DNA of 64,000 bases from Tetramitus jugosus (GCA_937625935.1 OW569390.1:186001-250000); one strand, 5' to 3'. Shown: positions 43,477-54,609, counted from the stretch's first letter. Notes: generated from the sequence alone by a model not told the origin. A program made the numbers and translations.

Positions 43477-45762
43477 TTATTTGACAGGGAAACTCTGTGA
43501 CAATAAATAGTGAACTTGATCAGTGATTCTAACCGCTTGAATAGAGAAAATAAATAATTTGTCTTTCAGACTTTCAGAAATTGTAGCTACGACATCCTTT
43601 GTTTGTTCATCGTTGTCATTCGTGGAAAGTTCTGGCATTGTTATGGCAAAGAACTTGCAAAGAGATAATCGCTCATGACTCGAGTATTCCTCCTCGGAAA
43701 GTTCGTTAACTTGATGGAAGGTGTCAAACTTCCACAAGTACAATTCTAATGCAAGTGTACTCGTATTGTTCATGTCGGTGAGTAGCACAGAATATGAGAT
43801 ATAATCACTATACTCTTCAGGTGAAGTACTGTCGTCCTCCATCTCTAATTCTTCTTCCTCATCATCACTTTGCGATTGCGATTGGGTGATTGGATCCATA
43901 TCGAGCTGCTTTTTGCGTTTGCTCTGCTTCTCGTTCGCTTGACGTTTTCGTTTCTTCATTCCAACGCGACTCAGTGATACTATATTCGCTTGAACGGCAA
44001 CCATCTTTGTTTCCATGTGTTGCATGTTTTCTTTGATACTACAAAGAGTCCGGAAGTACTCCAAATTAATCTTTGGATACAGTTGCTGATACAGTTGAAA
44101 GGTCGGCACCTTGAGATGAGGAGCAAAATAACTCATTGTTCCATATTCAATCAATTTATCAATTCGTTCTTGCTGATTGGCAACAAATGAGTGCAATGAT
44201 TGAATATAACCCTTCGTTTCCTGAGAATACAGTGACAATAGCTCGTCCTCGATTGAAATTGAAGAAACAAATGTTGTTTGCAGCAAAAATTCTCTCTGAG
44301 ATATCCATGACGAAGGACAAGCACTCACTACGAGCATGTCTGTTAAAACCATAATGCGCCCAACTTCAATGTCATCTAATTGATCTTTTCTCGAGTTTGT
44401 ATAAAGCTTACAATGAACATATTTCAGTGATTGATCCAATAATGTTACATAGCGGAACTGTGTGTATCTGGGGCGAATGTGACTCATCTCGTTATCAAAG
44501 TGAACACGCTCCCGAAGGAACATACTCACTCGAACCACTACGCCAGCTACATTGACCAGCGTGCCATCTACACAACGATGCAGCTCTTTCATGGAAACCA
44601 ATCGAAAGTCTAACGCCGCAAACTCTGTCGTAGCATCTTCTATCTGATACAATTTTGTTTTGTGAGGATTCACGGACACCTTGACATTCGAGTGCTCCAT
44701 CGGTAAGAAATAACGATCTGATTCCGATATTGGTTTCAACTCGTAATCAATAATCAATAAAACATCTCCTACATTGATATCGCGATAATAGTTCAATGCG
44801 AATCGATTCCACACAATGACCGGCACTCCCTTTGGCAACGATTCGTCCACCAAAAGAATCATAAAACTAAAGGGAAACGCATTCGATTCATCACGCCACA
44901 AATTCAATTGAGTCTTCTTATGAACTCGTCCAATCAAATTTCCCTTGATGAGTCCTCGACGGGTCATCGTACCACTATCGACAGTAGATAGATATTGACA
45001 ATCGATTCCAATAGATTCCTGCTGTTCAACTGACAATCGCTCCAATCTCTCACACGATTCAAAATTATCATCATCCCACAACGGCAAATAGTATTGTCTC
45101 GCACTGACAACTGGCTTCAACCATAATTCTCTCCACTGAAGCTCCAATTTCAACTTTAACTCTGCACAAAATTCCTTCAATGGTTGACGGTGAGCCAAAC
45201 TCACTCCAAGTTCGTTCAATTCATGAACCAACAGCAAGCCCGAACCTCCACCTTGAACCATTTCATCAAAAAGCATGCGATAATTCGTAATTTGAATCAA
45301 AATGCCTTCTCTAATCTCACCACTCATCACACGAGTGTTCCATTTGGGATCCAGAGTCATTTTGAGTACTTTTCCACTTTGATCACTCACGATCAAATCA
45401 TACGCTATGTTGCCATTCTCACTTGCATGGTTCCTCATATCATGATAATCGTCAATGACTGAGAGACTATTGTCAAAGAGTGAATGAAACCGTTGATCAA
45501 TCAAAAACCTTCGAATAAACAATAGGGCAACTGTCAATGTTGCTGCTGTTGACCTTTGTTCAAAAACAGTCAACAATGGATAAAAATTAATTTCTCCGTC
45601 TGGGTCCTCTTCTTGTTGTTGTTGTTCAGTGGTGGATTCTTCCATTTCTGCTACTTCTACTGGAGGTGAGGAGGATCTCTCTGAGGTAATGGCAGGATCA
45701 TTTTCTGTTGATCTCCCATTGTTGTTGATCTCAACGGTCTTTTCTGTGTTTTCTACTTCCAT
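43477..45762 (-). CDS. RADX-like single-stranded DNA-binding protein (OB folds)
   Basis: 761 residues from ATG 45762. The protein matches the layout of RADX (CXorf57), an RPA-related regulator of RAD51 at replication forks. It has an acidic N-terminus. Next is an OB-like beta region (YPLLTVFEQRS to DPKWNTRVMSGEIREGILIQ). Then come YYLPLWDDDNF, equivalent to RADX Y-L-A-L-W-N, and the OB segment VIVWNRFALNYYRDINVGDV, equivalent to V-I-M-W-N-x-L...L-R-V-G. After that are VNVAGVVVRVSMFLRERVHF (I-G-L-L-V-F-V-G-R-V in RADX) and the GTMSYFAPHLKVPTFQLYQQ tail. Residues ~610-660 are a Lys/Arg then acidic linker, with KKRKRQANEKQSKRKKQ as a likely nuclear signal. The assignment rests on remembered motif order, so it is moderate. 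It is convergent with the PhyH gene (9 bp between stops) and 84 bp downstream of NmrA. Confidence 0.6.
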   Translation of the reverse strand: MEVENTEKTVEINNNGRSTENDPAITSERSSSPPVEVAEMEESTTEQQQQEEDPDGEINFYPLLTVFEQRSTAATLTVALLFIRRFLIDQRFHSLFDNSLSVIDDYHDMRNHASENGNIAYDLIVSDQSGKVLKMTLDPKWNTRVMSGEIREGILIQITNYRMLFDEMVQGGGSGLLLVHELNELGVSLAHRQPLKEFCAELKLKLELQWRELWLKPVVSARQYYLPLWDDDNFESCERLERLSVEQQESIGIDCQYLSTVDSGTMTRRGLIKGNLIGRVHKKTQLNLWRDESNAFPFSFMILLVDESLPKGVPVIVWNRFALNYYRDINVGDVLLIIDYELKPISESDRYFLPMEHSNVKVSVNPHKTKLYQIEDATTEFAALDFRLVSMKELHRCVDGTLVNVAGVVVRVSMFLRERVHFDNEMSHIRPRYTQFRYVTLLDQSLKYVHCKLYTNSRKDQLDDIEVGRIMVLTDMLVVSACPSSWISQREFLLQTTFVSSISIEDELLSLYSQETKGYIQSLHSFVANQQERIDKLIEYGTMSYFAPHLKVPTFQLYQQLYPKINLEYFRTLCSIKENMQHMETKMVAVQANIVSLSRVGMKKRKRQANEKQSKRKKQLDMDPITQSQSQSDDEEEELEMEDDSTSPEEYSDYISYSVLLTDMNNTSTLALELYLWKFDTFHQVNELSEEEYSSHERLSLCKFFAITMPELSTNDNDEQTKDVVATISESLKDKLFIFSIQAVRITDQVHYLLSQSFPVK

Positions 45763-45846
45763 CCGCTTGGTTTTGGCGGTTAAATTACTTTTTGGCGGGA
45801 ATGATAAGGAAAGGGAATTGTATTGGGAGTAATTTGTAGTTGAGAT

Positions 45847-46749
45847 TTATAAGAAGTGATCTTTGTGATCCTCGATAAATTGAGAAAAAGATCTTGGAGC
45901 CTTTCCGGTCAAGATTTGATAATCACCCACCACGATCATTTGATGAGACTTGATCATTTGGTAGAGCTTCACCATACCAAATGCGTAATGCTCTGGAGTA
46001 CCAACTTCAATGAGCAATCGATAGTAGGAAGGATCGTCCAATGGAACATTCTCAATTGGTTTTCCGAGAATCTTCGTGAAGAGGTCTGCGACCTGTTGTG
46101 GTGTAAGAACATCCGGACCAGTGAGTACGTAGGTTCGATCTCTGGTCTTTTCGATTGGTTGAGTCAATGTAACAGCTGCAGCCTCACCAATATCTCTGGT
46201 GTCGATAAATGTCAATGGGAAATCGATCTTGTCGGGGAGTCCTGGTCTGTAGATCTTGCCAGTGTGCTTGATGCTCTGGAGATCAAAGGTAATGTAGTTT
46301 TGACAGAACATGGTAGGTCTCAGGAACACGAAGGCAAAACCATGCTCTTTAGCAAGCTCGTAGATTGCGTGCTCAGATTCAGTGTGACCTCTCAAGAATC
46401 CTCCAAAGTCATTGTCCAAAGATGCACCGTATGCGCTGAGCTTTACGACTTGTTTGAGGGAAGAGCCATTCTTCTCCAAAGCCTTCTTTACAATGGATAC
46501 GTCATATTGAGGTTCATGGTTCACAAAGAATACTCTTTCCAGATTTTCGAATGCTTGTTCATTGAGATTTGTCTTGTAGTCTCCAGTAAAGTACTGCAAG
46601 GCAGCACTGCTCTCGTGGTTCTTGAACAGATCTCTTGCCTTTTCCTCACTACGAACTAACAATTTCACATCCCTTGCTCCATGATCCAATAGGGAAAGGA
46701 CAGTTTGTTGTCCAACTTGGCCAGTTGCTCCAATTATTAAAGTACTCAT
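45847..46749 (-). CDS. NmrA-like NAD(P)-binding oxidoreductase/sensor
   Basis: 300 residues from ATG 46749, intronless. The N-terminus MSTLIIGATGQVGQQTV is the Rossmann G-x-T-G-x-x-G motif of the NmrA/atypical SDR family. This is followed by LLVRSEEKARDLF (cofactor discrimination loop with an Arg after strand 2, favouring NADP), VVKLSAYGAS (atypical SDR core), FLRPTMFCQNYI, and FIDTRDIGEAAAVTLTQP with YVLTGPDVLTPQQVADLFTK. These are all standard family landmarks in order, and the length is full. Members act as quinone oxidoreductases (QOR2 type) or redox sensors. The catalytic Y-x-x-x-K of classical SDRs is absent, as is normal for the family. Compactness and family distribution make a bacterial origin possible but not shown. 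Confidence 0.85.
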   Translation of the reverse strand: MSTLIIGATGQVGQQTVLSLLDHGARDVKLLVRSEEKARDLFKNHESSAALQYFTGDYKTNLNEQAFENLERVFFVNHEPQYDVSIVKKALEKNGSSLKQVVKLSAYGASLDNDFGGFLRGHTESEHAIYELAKEHGFAFVFLRPTMFCQNYITFDLQSIKHTGKIYRPGLPDKIDFPLTFIDTRDIGEAAAVTLTQPIEKTRDRTYVLTGPDVLTPQQVADLFTKILGKPIENVPLDDPSYYRLLIEVGTPEHYAFGMVKLYQMIKSHQMIVVGDYQILTGKAPRSFSQFIEDHKDHFL

Positions 46750-47137
46750 TGTTTTGTCTATTCAAATATTTGTTTTGTGTTATGTTGTACCTCAGATATG
46801 AATGTTTAGATGTTTGTCTTTGTTTGTTGGAGTTATCTTTCCTCAGAGGTTTTAAAGACCTAGGGATTGTGCGCAGAAGTTTGGTGTCACTTCACGGATC
46901 TTCCCAGAAGATTGTAAGCTTGTGTCCCAACACTTTGTGCGCATTTTGTCCACTGTAGTGTGAATACATCGTGGAATTCAGAACGGATTTTTCGCTCCGA
47001 GAACGGAGTCACCTTGTTTGTTGTCCAACTTGAAGTTCGCACGAACATGTTGTTCAAGTTTTACTTTTGGTTGTTCAAAATCGAATTGCTTTTTCCTGTG
47101 GAATCTGAAAGAAACCAAACCCCACCAGTATAATACC
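46750..47137. promoter_or_regulatory. Divergent upstream region, NmrA gene and hypothetical gene
   Basis: 388 bp between two divergent starts. A T/TTTG-rich stretch lies at 46750-46840. The open frame 47018-47137 upstream of the plus gene starts at TTG and is probably untranslated leader. No known motif was recognised. Confidence 0.35.
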
Positions 47138-47929
47138 ATGACAGATGTACCACAAAGATGCCTAAATGACGGTATCCTTCGCAGACCCGATGGAAAACCT
47201 TTTTCATTTGCTCTTTCAAAAGAGCATCCATCTGAGAACAGAGCTCACGGATTCAACGACGATCTTCTCGTTCCATTTTCTCTTCATTTCGATTCTGTTT
47301 GCTACCAAAATCTTTATCCATCAGGAAAGGACTATGGCATTGTTGAGCCATGTCCCAATGTGCCTCTCTTCGCCAACTGCAATGTATTGTTTGCTGCGGC
47401 TGAGGATCCAAATCACGAGAGCTACGCTCTGTACAGGGAGTTTGTTCAATGGTGGACAGTCGCAATTGGTCGAAGTATTTTGACTGCTGGTCTCCAGGAT
47501 GGCATTTTTTTTAACCTGTGTGGCTATACCAAGGAAAGAATAGAGGTGATTCGTGAGCGATATGAACGCATGATTCAAGATGAGAATCATCTTCGCCACT
47601 TCCACTATTCTATGTGTCAAAAGTATAAGACTTCACAGGATAACGACCTAGAGGACGAAAGTGTTTCTTCAAGGTTCGCTCATGTTCCTCATCTCGCATT
47701 CAACGCGGCTTGGACTGCCGAGGAAAAGCAAAGAATGAATGCCATAGAGAATGACTTATACCCTGGATTCACTGATTGGGATCTGGCTTTCATCCTCAGG
47801 AACGAACAACTAGTTCGCAACACCACGTTCTATTGTGTTTCGTCACCTGCTGATCTTCCAAAAGAAGGCACTTTGACACCATTGTCTTTGGATATTCTGA
47901 GAGAGGAATACAAGATCATCAAAGAATAA
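47138..47929 (+). CDS. Hypothetical protein, 263 residues
   Basis: Start set at ATG 47138 (MTDVPQRCLNDG). The frame is open 40 codons further upstream, but only from a TTG. I do not recognise the family. The protein is soluble, without a signal peptide or membrane segments. Notable stretches are LVPFSLHFDSVCYQNLYPSG, CNVLFAAAEDPNHESYALYR and FTDWDLAFILRNEQLVRNTT. Cysteines are spread and do not form a zinc-finger pattern. An aataaac motif overlaps the stop. It is transcribed away from the NmrA gene. Confidence 0.65.
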   Translation: MTDVPQRCLNDGILRRPDGKPFSFALSKEHPSENRAHGFNDDLLVPFSLHFDSVCYQNLYPSGKDYGIVEPCPNVPLFANCNVLFAAAEDPNHESYALYREFVQWWTVAIGRSILTAGLQDGIFFNLCGYTKERIEVIRERYERMIQDENHLRHFHYSMCQKYKTSQDNDLEDESVSSRFAHVPHLAFNAAWTAEEKQRMNAIENDLYPGFTDWDLAFILRNEQLVRNTTFYCVSSPADLPKEGTLTPLSLDILREEYKIIKE

Positions 47930-48221
47930 ACACTTCAATTAGTACTATTCAAACCACACAGAACGGAGCTCCATTGACACAAACATGCAATCCCTGTTTC
48001 TAGCTGAGCTAGAAGGTGAAGGATAGGAATAAGATATCGCTCTTCAGGTGCGGGAATTGCGGCATGGTCGCAGAAAAATGTGAAAAACGAACAAAAATTT
48101 CTCCCCACAAAAACCTTCTGATTGGACATCACAACCTCAAAAAGCAGCAAAAAACAACGCAACACTCGAAACCTAAATTATTTATTTGCCATATCGCTAT
48201 ATCCATCAATTTTGAACAAAA

Positions 48222-50121
48222 ATGCACGGTGGTAGCTGTAGTCTCAGTTTAACGAGCACTACAACAGCAATTGTAAGATCCTCAAAAACGCATAATAATC
48301 GTGTTGGTGCATCATCATCATGGTGGACCTGTAACAATGCTACGCTTTTTCATTTGATGGTGATACTCGCCGTGGTACTGCTCTTGTTATTTCCCACTCA
48401 TGGAGAAACTGCCGATTCAACCGTTTCATTGAATACTTATTTTGGCGCCAAAAATGAAAGTGTATTGACTACGATGATTGCGCAAATTTATCACACCAAT
48501 GATGATGATAATGATCGCAATAGAGAGTACGGTAACTGCACCGTGTGGATTCACAATGTTTTTGGTGAATGTGTGATGAATCGGTTGGAAATGGGTGGAT
48601 TTTGGTTGGGAATAGGCTCAGTGGTCGTTTGGGTCTCCTCACAAATTCCTCAAGTCGTTCTCAATATCAGAAGACAGGACGCAAGTGGATTGAGTGGCTT
48701 GTTTTTGGGTCTGTTTTTAATGTCTGATGTTCTCAATGTCATTGCCTCTGTTTTCATCTATAGCATTGGTACACAGGTATGTTTACTATGTTTTCTTTGT
48801 TGTTGTTGATTAACCTCTTTTTGTTGTTGTATACTAATCTTACTGTTGTCTGTAAATGTTGTGCATTGTAGTTGTATTCAGGAATATTTTATTTAATCAT
48901 GGATATTACGTTATTGTTACAATGGTTGTTTTACAAGGGAAAAACCATGTTGAAGGAACAAAAACTCCGACGCGTCATGACATCGAACTCTGTGGGTACC
49001 ATGGTGAAGAACTATTCGGATACCAATGTTGGAAGTCGGAGCTTGTATTTTAGTCCAACGAGAGGCAATGGGATGCACACACCGAACCCAAATTTTGGTT
49101 ATGCTTATTATCAATCGCCTTCAGCGACGGGAGGTTCAGGAGCAGCCAGAGATCCTAGAAGGGGTGAAAATGGTATGGAACGAATTTTATTGCTCTGATT
49201 TTCAATATCACGTTGGTACTAATGTGAAGTGTTTTTCATGTTTGTTGTCGTTTTGATTGTTGATGCTGGTGTATGCAGAATCATCGCTCTTTAGCATGTA
49301 CAGTGAGACGGATTCTGAGGTGCTGACCGCGTATGACACACAGGAAGAAGATAACTTCTATCAATCGAAGGTTGATCATCAGAGAGCCCATGTTGGAACG
49401 CCCTTAACCTCGCAAGCCACACCTGTAAACAATCGATCTTTCATGTTCCTGCGAGAACAGAGCTTTTCAAACTCGGAGGGATCGCCCTTTATTGGTAGCG
49501 GTAGCCAGAGAAAGAAATCAAATCAAAACCGATTGTACACTTTTCTGCCCTTGTCGCTCTTACTGTGTGGAGTCGTGATATTTGTCTTGTTGAACAATCA
49601 ACAAGCAGGCACGAAAACCATGCAATCGATCAATGTCGCAACCAACGTTAGGCATGTTGGAGGCAGATCACTCTTGCAAGCAACTACAGAAAACAATGTA
49701 ATCAGTGAACCGATTCATCAACCTCCATTGTATCCTATTCACTCTGGTTTAGGTATTGGCGGTTATGTTCTGGGTTGGATAGCGGCCGTACTTGCTATCA
49801 TTAGCAGAATTCCTCAGATCTCAAAGAATTGGACAAGAAAATCGACAGATGGACTATCAGTTATGATGTTTATACTGGCTGCTTTAGGCAATTTCATATT
49901 TTGTGTGTCAATTGCTCTGAATGCTGCCGGCTCCGATATTATATTGTCCAAGTTACCGTGGGCTGTTGGTGCCTTAGGATCCACTCTTCTAGATAGTGTG
50001 GTATGTATTTTATGTTGAGCTTCATGTATTCTTTTCAAAGTTGAAACTAACCTTCCCATTAAAATAGATTGTCACCCAGTGCTGGTTGTATTTCGAGAAG
50101 ACTGAAATCAATTTTGAGTAA
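48222..50121 (+). CDS. PQ-loop repeat membrane protein (PQLC2/Ypq1-like lysosomal amino-acid transporter), four exons
   Basis: Exons 48222-48776, 48872-49172, 49279-50000 and 50068-50121, joined by GT-AG introns of 95, 106 and 67 bp (donors gtatgt, gtatgg, gtatgt). All junctions keep the frame (phases 0, 1, 0) and give ~543 residues. The first PQ loop is SSQIPQVVLNIRRQDASGLS and the second is SRIPQISKNWTRKSTDGLS. Both have the P-Q dipeptide at a membrane-segment end followed by basic residues and G-L-S, as in Ypq1/PQLC2. About seven hydrophobic segments are present, plus an N-terminal signal-anchor and a long Ser/Asn/Thr-rich loop (about residues 210-420) between the repeats. Family members export cationic amino acids from lysosomes or vacuoles. 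The long central loop is unusual for the family. The last exon is only 18 codons, ending FEKTEINFE. Confidence 0.82.
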
Positions 50122-50419
50122 TTCTACACTTCACAATACGCACATGCAGGAGAGATACAAGCTCTCTTCTTATTACATTCATAACAATGGCTAACAATTT
50201 GTGAAATTTTATGTGCAACGCTTTAACATGTTGGAGATTACGCTCTTGATGAATCTTCTTCTCTCTTTGAGCTCTTTTCTCATTTGTTAGCGCAAGGGTT
50301 TGAACTTTTGTACGGCGCCCCGTAACACGTTACAAAACCTGATCAAGTTCAACTGAGCACACTCTCACGAAATTTTTCGAAGCTGAAAAGCTGCTTTAAA
50401 ACAAACAATTCGACAAAAA

Positions 50420-52162
50420 ATGATACCCGAAGAACCCTTTTTCTGTGGCACCCGAGTGTGCATCGAGAAGATTCTCTGTGGCAGTGAACCATTCCTTATC
50501 CATGAATCAAATATCTATGCCGGTTGTGCCCTTATTGACCACTTGCGATCCGAGGCCAAACAACTCGTGCTACAACAAAGAGTGCATGATTGTGTTGTTG
50601 TGACACAAGAGGAAATAGCGATGATGGAGAATAATACAACCTGTAAGCTTGGCCGCACTGAAAACAACAAGGGACAACTTGTTCACATTCTTTTGACGTT
50701 GAAAGCTTTACAATTGTTTCCCATAAAATCGGACAATTTTTTTAGTGCAAGATTCATTGACAAGGGCAGCGAGATTGTACTGTATGTGAAGTTGGATCTG
50801 GGAGTTTCACCCAGCGAGTTTCTCCAGAAGAAAATAGATGATAGCTCTGTGCATGTACAAGTGTTTCAACCATCTAGGTTGAATGATGACTCTCCCATAC
50901 ACAACGAACATCCCAGAAAGAATGAGGAAAGAACACTCTATGTTGAAGCAAATGACTCCATGTCGCTTCTTAGAGTTGCAATGAACATGAACCAGAACAG
51001 AAATGATTTTGGTTTGTCCATGTTGCTCCAAGGCGCAATTAGTCGATTCTTCAAGAGGTACTCTCATTTCTATGCCATGTTCGATGAGATTTGTTGCCTC
51101 GCTAGTCGTGGTGTTCTTTCTAGAATGGTGCAATTGGTTCAATCAGAGATACAATCATCCAATTCAAAGTGTTTGGTGTCGGGAAGGACTGTCACTTTGA
51201 GGTACAGACCTGGATTCGTAAATATTATGGACTGTTTGAACCGTGCAAGAAAATCTGGCTTTGGATTTTCTCTTCTGAGACATTATATCAAACATGAAGA
51301 ACATCTCTTGCGATACATACTATGGAACATGTGGCCGGACAAGCAAGGGGTGGTTGATCCATTTCCCTGTATCTATCATGATAAGCAACAAGAATGGTCC
51401 CGCAGTTACGACATTCCAAATGACTTGCTAAACGAGGTTCCAAAGCTGAGTCTTCTAAAGAAACTATTAACAAATCGCTGTCTTCAGACAGACAAAGTAT
51501 GTGGACTGTCAGATGAAGCCGTATGTACAACTTCTATCTGTAACAAACTGGTCAACAAAATTAATCCCTTCATCTCTTTTCAGATTAACCGGTTGTTGTG
51601 GTTAGTGTTATCTAACAGGGTTTATTTGAGTCCAACAACAGTACACAACAGCGAAGATATCTTTGGAAGTACAGCAAAGTTGTATGCGTTCCTGTCTGTG
51701 GATAAAAGCTTTGAAGAGCGGTATGAAAGTGTGTATTTAAGTTGTGTTATGCATGTTTACATATCCCTTCTAACTAACAATGATTTTAAATTGACAGAGA
51801 CAAAATGTAAACCCAGAAAGTTCTTGGACAAGCTAGCTCTCATCTATCCCCAATACCATGACTATCTATTCCCGACACTTACTACACCCAGAAGAAACCC
51901 ATCATCAGAGCGCTCTGACATTATCAGATTGAAGAAAATTGACTCTCCAGAGAATCCTGAGTATGCCCTGCTTGTAAAACATTTCGGAAGAGTGAATCCA
52001 ACTTCATGGGACCTCGAGTATGGTGAGGCCGCAGACTTAAAATTAGTGGTTCCTCGCTTGTTTATCTCATATGAAACGAACTACGAGAAACCAAGGAAAC
52101 CAGTGGAGGAAACGTTGGATGTTGTTTCCTGGTGCGCTCAATTCGTAGACACACAATACTAA
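50420..52162 (+). CDS. Hypothetical protein, 580 residues
   Basis: Single-exon ORF from ATG 50420. Not recognised. The sequence is mixed alpha/beta, has many cysteines (for example VRGC-poor N-terminus with CGTRVCIEKILCGSE), and lacks signal peptide, membrane segments or low-complexity inserts. Lack of Asn/Gln runs is notable compared with its neighbours. A central helical stretch (AISRFFKRYSHFYAMFDEIC) and a C-terminal block (YALLVKHFGRVNPTSWDLEY) look conserved in character. No function is proposed. Confidence 0.6.
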   Translation: MIPEEPFFCGTRVCIEKILCGSEPFLIHESNIYAGCALIDHLRSEAKQLVLQQRVHDCVVVTQEEIAMMENNTTCKLGRTENNKGQLVHILLTLKALQLFPIKSDNFFSARFIDKGSEIVLYVKLDLGVSPSEFLQKKIDDSSVHVQVFQPSRLNDDSPIHNEHPRKNEERTLYVEANDSMSLLRVAMNMNQNRNDFGLSMLLQGAISRFFKRYSHFYAMFDEICCLASRGVLSRMVQLVQSEIQSSNSKCLVSGRTVTLRYRPGFVNIMDCLNRARKSGFGFSLLRHYIKHEEHLLRYILWNMWPDKQGVVDPFPCIYHDKQQEWSRSYDIPNDLLNEVPKLSLLKKLLTNRCLQTDKVCGLSDEAVCTTSICNKLVNKINPFISFQINRLLWLVLSNRVYLSPTTVHNSEDIFGSTAKLYAFLSVDKSFEERYESVYLSCVMHVYISLLTNNDFKLTETKCKPRKFLDKLALIYPQYHDYLFPTLTTPRRNPSSERSDIIRLKKIDSPENPEYALLVKHFGRVNPTSWDLEYGEAADLKLVVPRLFISYETNYEKPRKPVEETLDVVSWCAQFVDTQY

Positions 52163-52491
52163 TACGTCACTTTCTTTGGTTTAATTTGTCCTTTATTACC
52201 CAGTCTGTAAATATTGAGCCCATGACCCAGGCAGAGAATCTTAAAAAATGAGCCTCTTTTCGAGCTCATATCCATGATTTCTCCCTGCGGACTCATAATC
52301 AACGAACTACCAAGATCAACTCATCTTGCAAAATGAAACCCAGTACGGGTCTTTTTTGAGGTTTTTCTAAAAAACAACTTGCTCGAAATCCATCACATAA
52401 GTGCCGCTCAACTGATATTTACAGCCACGCCTTTCTTCAAAATAAAAATCCAGTGAGGCCTTCGCCATCACATCTTTCAGCAAAAAACAAC
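52163..52491. other. Convergent intergenic region
   Basis: 329 bp between the stops of the 580-residue hypothetical (plus) and the two-exon gene (minus). It probably holds both 3' UTRs. No gene, RNA or repeat was recognised. Confidence 0.35.
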
Positions 52492-54305
52492 TCACTCAGG
52501 ATGATCAAAATATTGATAATGCAGAGTATAACTGCCCGTTAGCTTCGGATTCTTAAACGGACAAGAAACACCATCCTCATCCACCCAAAAATAATCTGGT
52601 GCATAATGATGTTCATCACCTTCGCTCGTACTGCTCGAAGAAGATGCTACATCGTTAATCATGGAAGAATCCATACTCCGATGTGCACAATGAAAGCTCG
52701 CAGTGCTCGTACTGTTCGAACGGCTCAATGGTTGATGAACCAAAGAAGACTTGCTTCGTCGTTTGGCTGCCGATTGTTGAGATTGACTTCTCTTCTTGTT
52801 TCTTGGAGACTCATGATTTTTTGATTGTGCTTCAGCTCCTTGTGATTCCTCTGTTTCCTGATGCTGTTGCTCCGCTTTGTGTCGCTCTTCAGAGTACATA
52901 CGCATCCACATGGCTCTATCAAACGATTTGAGCAGTTCGTACTCGTTGGGCCAATTCTCAGACAAGAACGGATCGGAAGCCAACAATTGCACCACAAAGG
53001 AATCGAGCTGCACATGAGATTTAAACTTGATCTTGCTCGAGGACAAGTGGAATCGAGAGGCAAACTCCTCATCATACTCAAACACCATACCAGTAGAACC
53101 CTTTCGCCTCAACCGATCCAAGTACCTCTCCAATGAAGCACCATGCTTTGGTTGCAATTGAAAACGCTCAAAGAACAAATCGACAAAATGTTGGCAATTG
53201 ATTCGATTCTCTGATCGATGTGCTTGTGAATAACTGTAGCTCCCGTTCATTTCCGCAATAAACTCTGAAATTTCGTGCGCAAAGTTTACAATTCTGTCGG
53301 AACCCTCAATTTCTCCAACATCTACAGTGAGAATCGCTTTTTCAGAGGTACAGCGACGAGGGATACAAAGGCCAGAGCTAAGCCATTCAAGCTTCCATGG
53401 TCCAACAAGCACAGCAGAATGAAAGAGACCATATTCTTGACTGTATTGTGAACTTTGATGAATCAGAGGACTCATGTACTGACGTAGCTTCCTAGACACG
53501 GTCCAATTGAATGCGTCTGAAATGACGAGCTTGATCTTGATGGAGTGATCACTTGGTTGAAAGAAAAAGGAAGATGACGACGATGATGATGAAGGCACAG
53601 GAGAAGGTGGTGATGATAGCTCTAGGTGGTGGTTATGAATAAGGTTATTCTGGTTGGCACTGTTTGAAATCGCAGTTTCAAATATAGAGCTAAGATCTCC
53701 ACAGCTATCACCACCGTTGATACTACTACTACTACTGGACTGATGAGAATGATGGTGATGATGACTATTCAAAGGGAAACGAGGAGAGTAACGAGGGGAA
53801 TTACGAGGTGATTTTGCAGGAGCTCTCTAACAAAAAAAAATAGTGAATACAAAAAATCTTCAACAACAACAAAAAAGAACATGAAAAAAAATGAACATGT
53901 ACGCACCAGCATGGGTGGATCAACTCTCGTAAAATTCGTCTTCAAGTAATGCTTCCGTAGCTTTCTTGGATCTGACAATCGTTTCGCTAACCGAATCATC
54001 TCTTCTCTCGTATAGTCGGAGTAAATCGAAGCCCGCTCAATTTTTTGAAGAACGCGCTGAAAATATTGTTCGGTTGCTGCCGTTGTTGGTGTCGGTGGTG
54101 TTAATGTCGGTATAGATGCTCGTTTCCTGGGAGAAGCTATCCGAGTGTTGGACGTCATTGGTGCAAAGCTTTTGCTTCTACCAACGATTTTTCTCAGTGA
54201 AAGAGGCGATGGTTGACAGGAAGTGTCATCATTCAAGTCGGATGTTGGTTGGGTGTTGTCTGGATGGGCATCAGTTGACCTGGGCTTTGGAAGCTTTTGG
54301 CCCAT
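52492..54305 (-). CDS. Two-exon protein with conserved His and NCQ-H/F motifs, possible papain-like fold
   Basis: Exon 1 is 54305-53907 and exon 2 is 53826-52492 (minus). The 80-bp intron (donor gtgcgt, acceptor gttag, phase 0) joins P-P-M-L to R-A-P-A-K and gives 577 residues. The first ~100 residues are Pro/Ser/Thr-rich. The middle holds a compact domain (about residues 235-400). It contains GLFHSAVLVGPWKLEWLSSG (H followed by a V-G-P-W strand) and later RINCQHFVDLFFERF. A His before one strand and an N-C-x-x-F-V helix are the pattern of permuted papain-like (LRAT/PPPDE/NlpC-P60-type) proteins, which would place the Cys in the helix as nucleophile. This is inference, not a firm assignment. 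The C-terminus is Ser-rich and basic. Homopolymer His/Ser runs occur near the start of exon 2. Confidence 0.6.
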
Positions 54306-54609
54306 GAGTCAGTGTGGTTTCTTTTTGATTGTAGTGTTGATGGTGATGTTGTTTTTCAACACGTTATGGCTACCTGTTGTTGTTATCGTTTTTCTCTTCA
54401 GAGTCTTTTTTTGATGATGATATGAAAGCTCATAGTCTCACGGGTCACATTCCTTTTTGACGAGAATTGAGCGACGCGGAACACATCATTAACAAGCACA
54501 CCGCCCTATACGAGAAACTGGAAAATCAAAAGAGGTGTTGTCGGGATTTTGTATGTGATCAGATGGGAACACAGAGAATTATGAATACCAAATCTTTTGA
54601 ATGCACCAT
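54306..54609. other. Intergenic region upstream of the two-exon gene
   Basis: 304 bp holding the promoter of the two-exon gene and the 3' end of the guanine deaminase gene, both on the minus strand. T-rich patches lie at 54325-54420. No named motif was seen. Confidence 0.3.

Noticed and set aside
45856-46659. 267-codon plus-strand ORF
   Set aside because: It is fully antisense to the well-supported NmrA gene and has no recognisable domain.
47018-47137. Upstream 40-codon extension of the hypothetical gene at 47138
   Set aside because: It starts at TTG, and the first ATG (47138) lies in better context.
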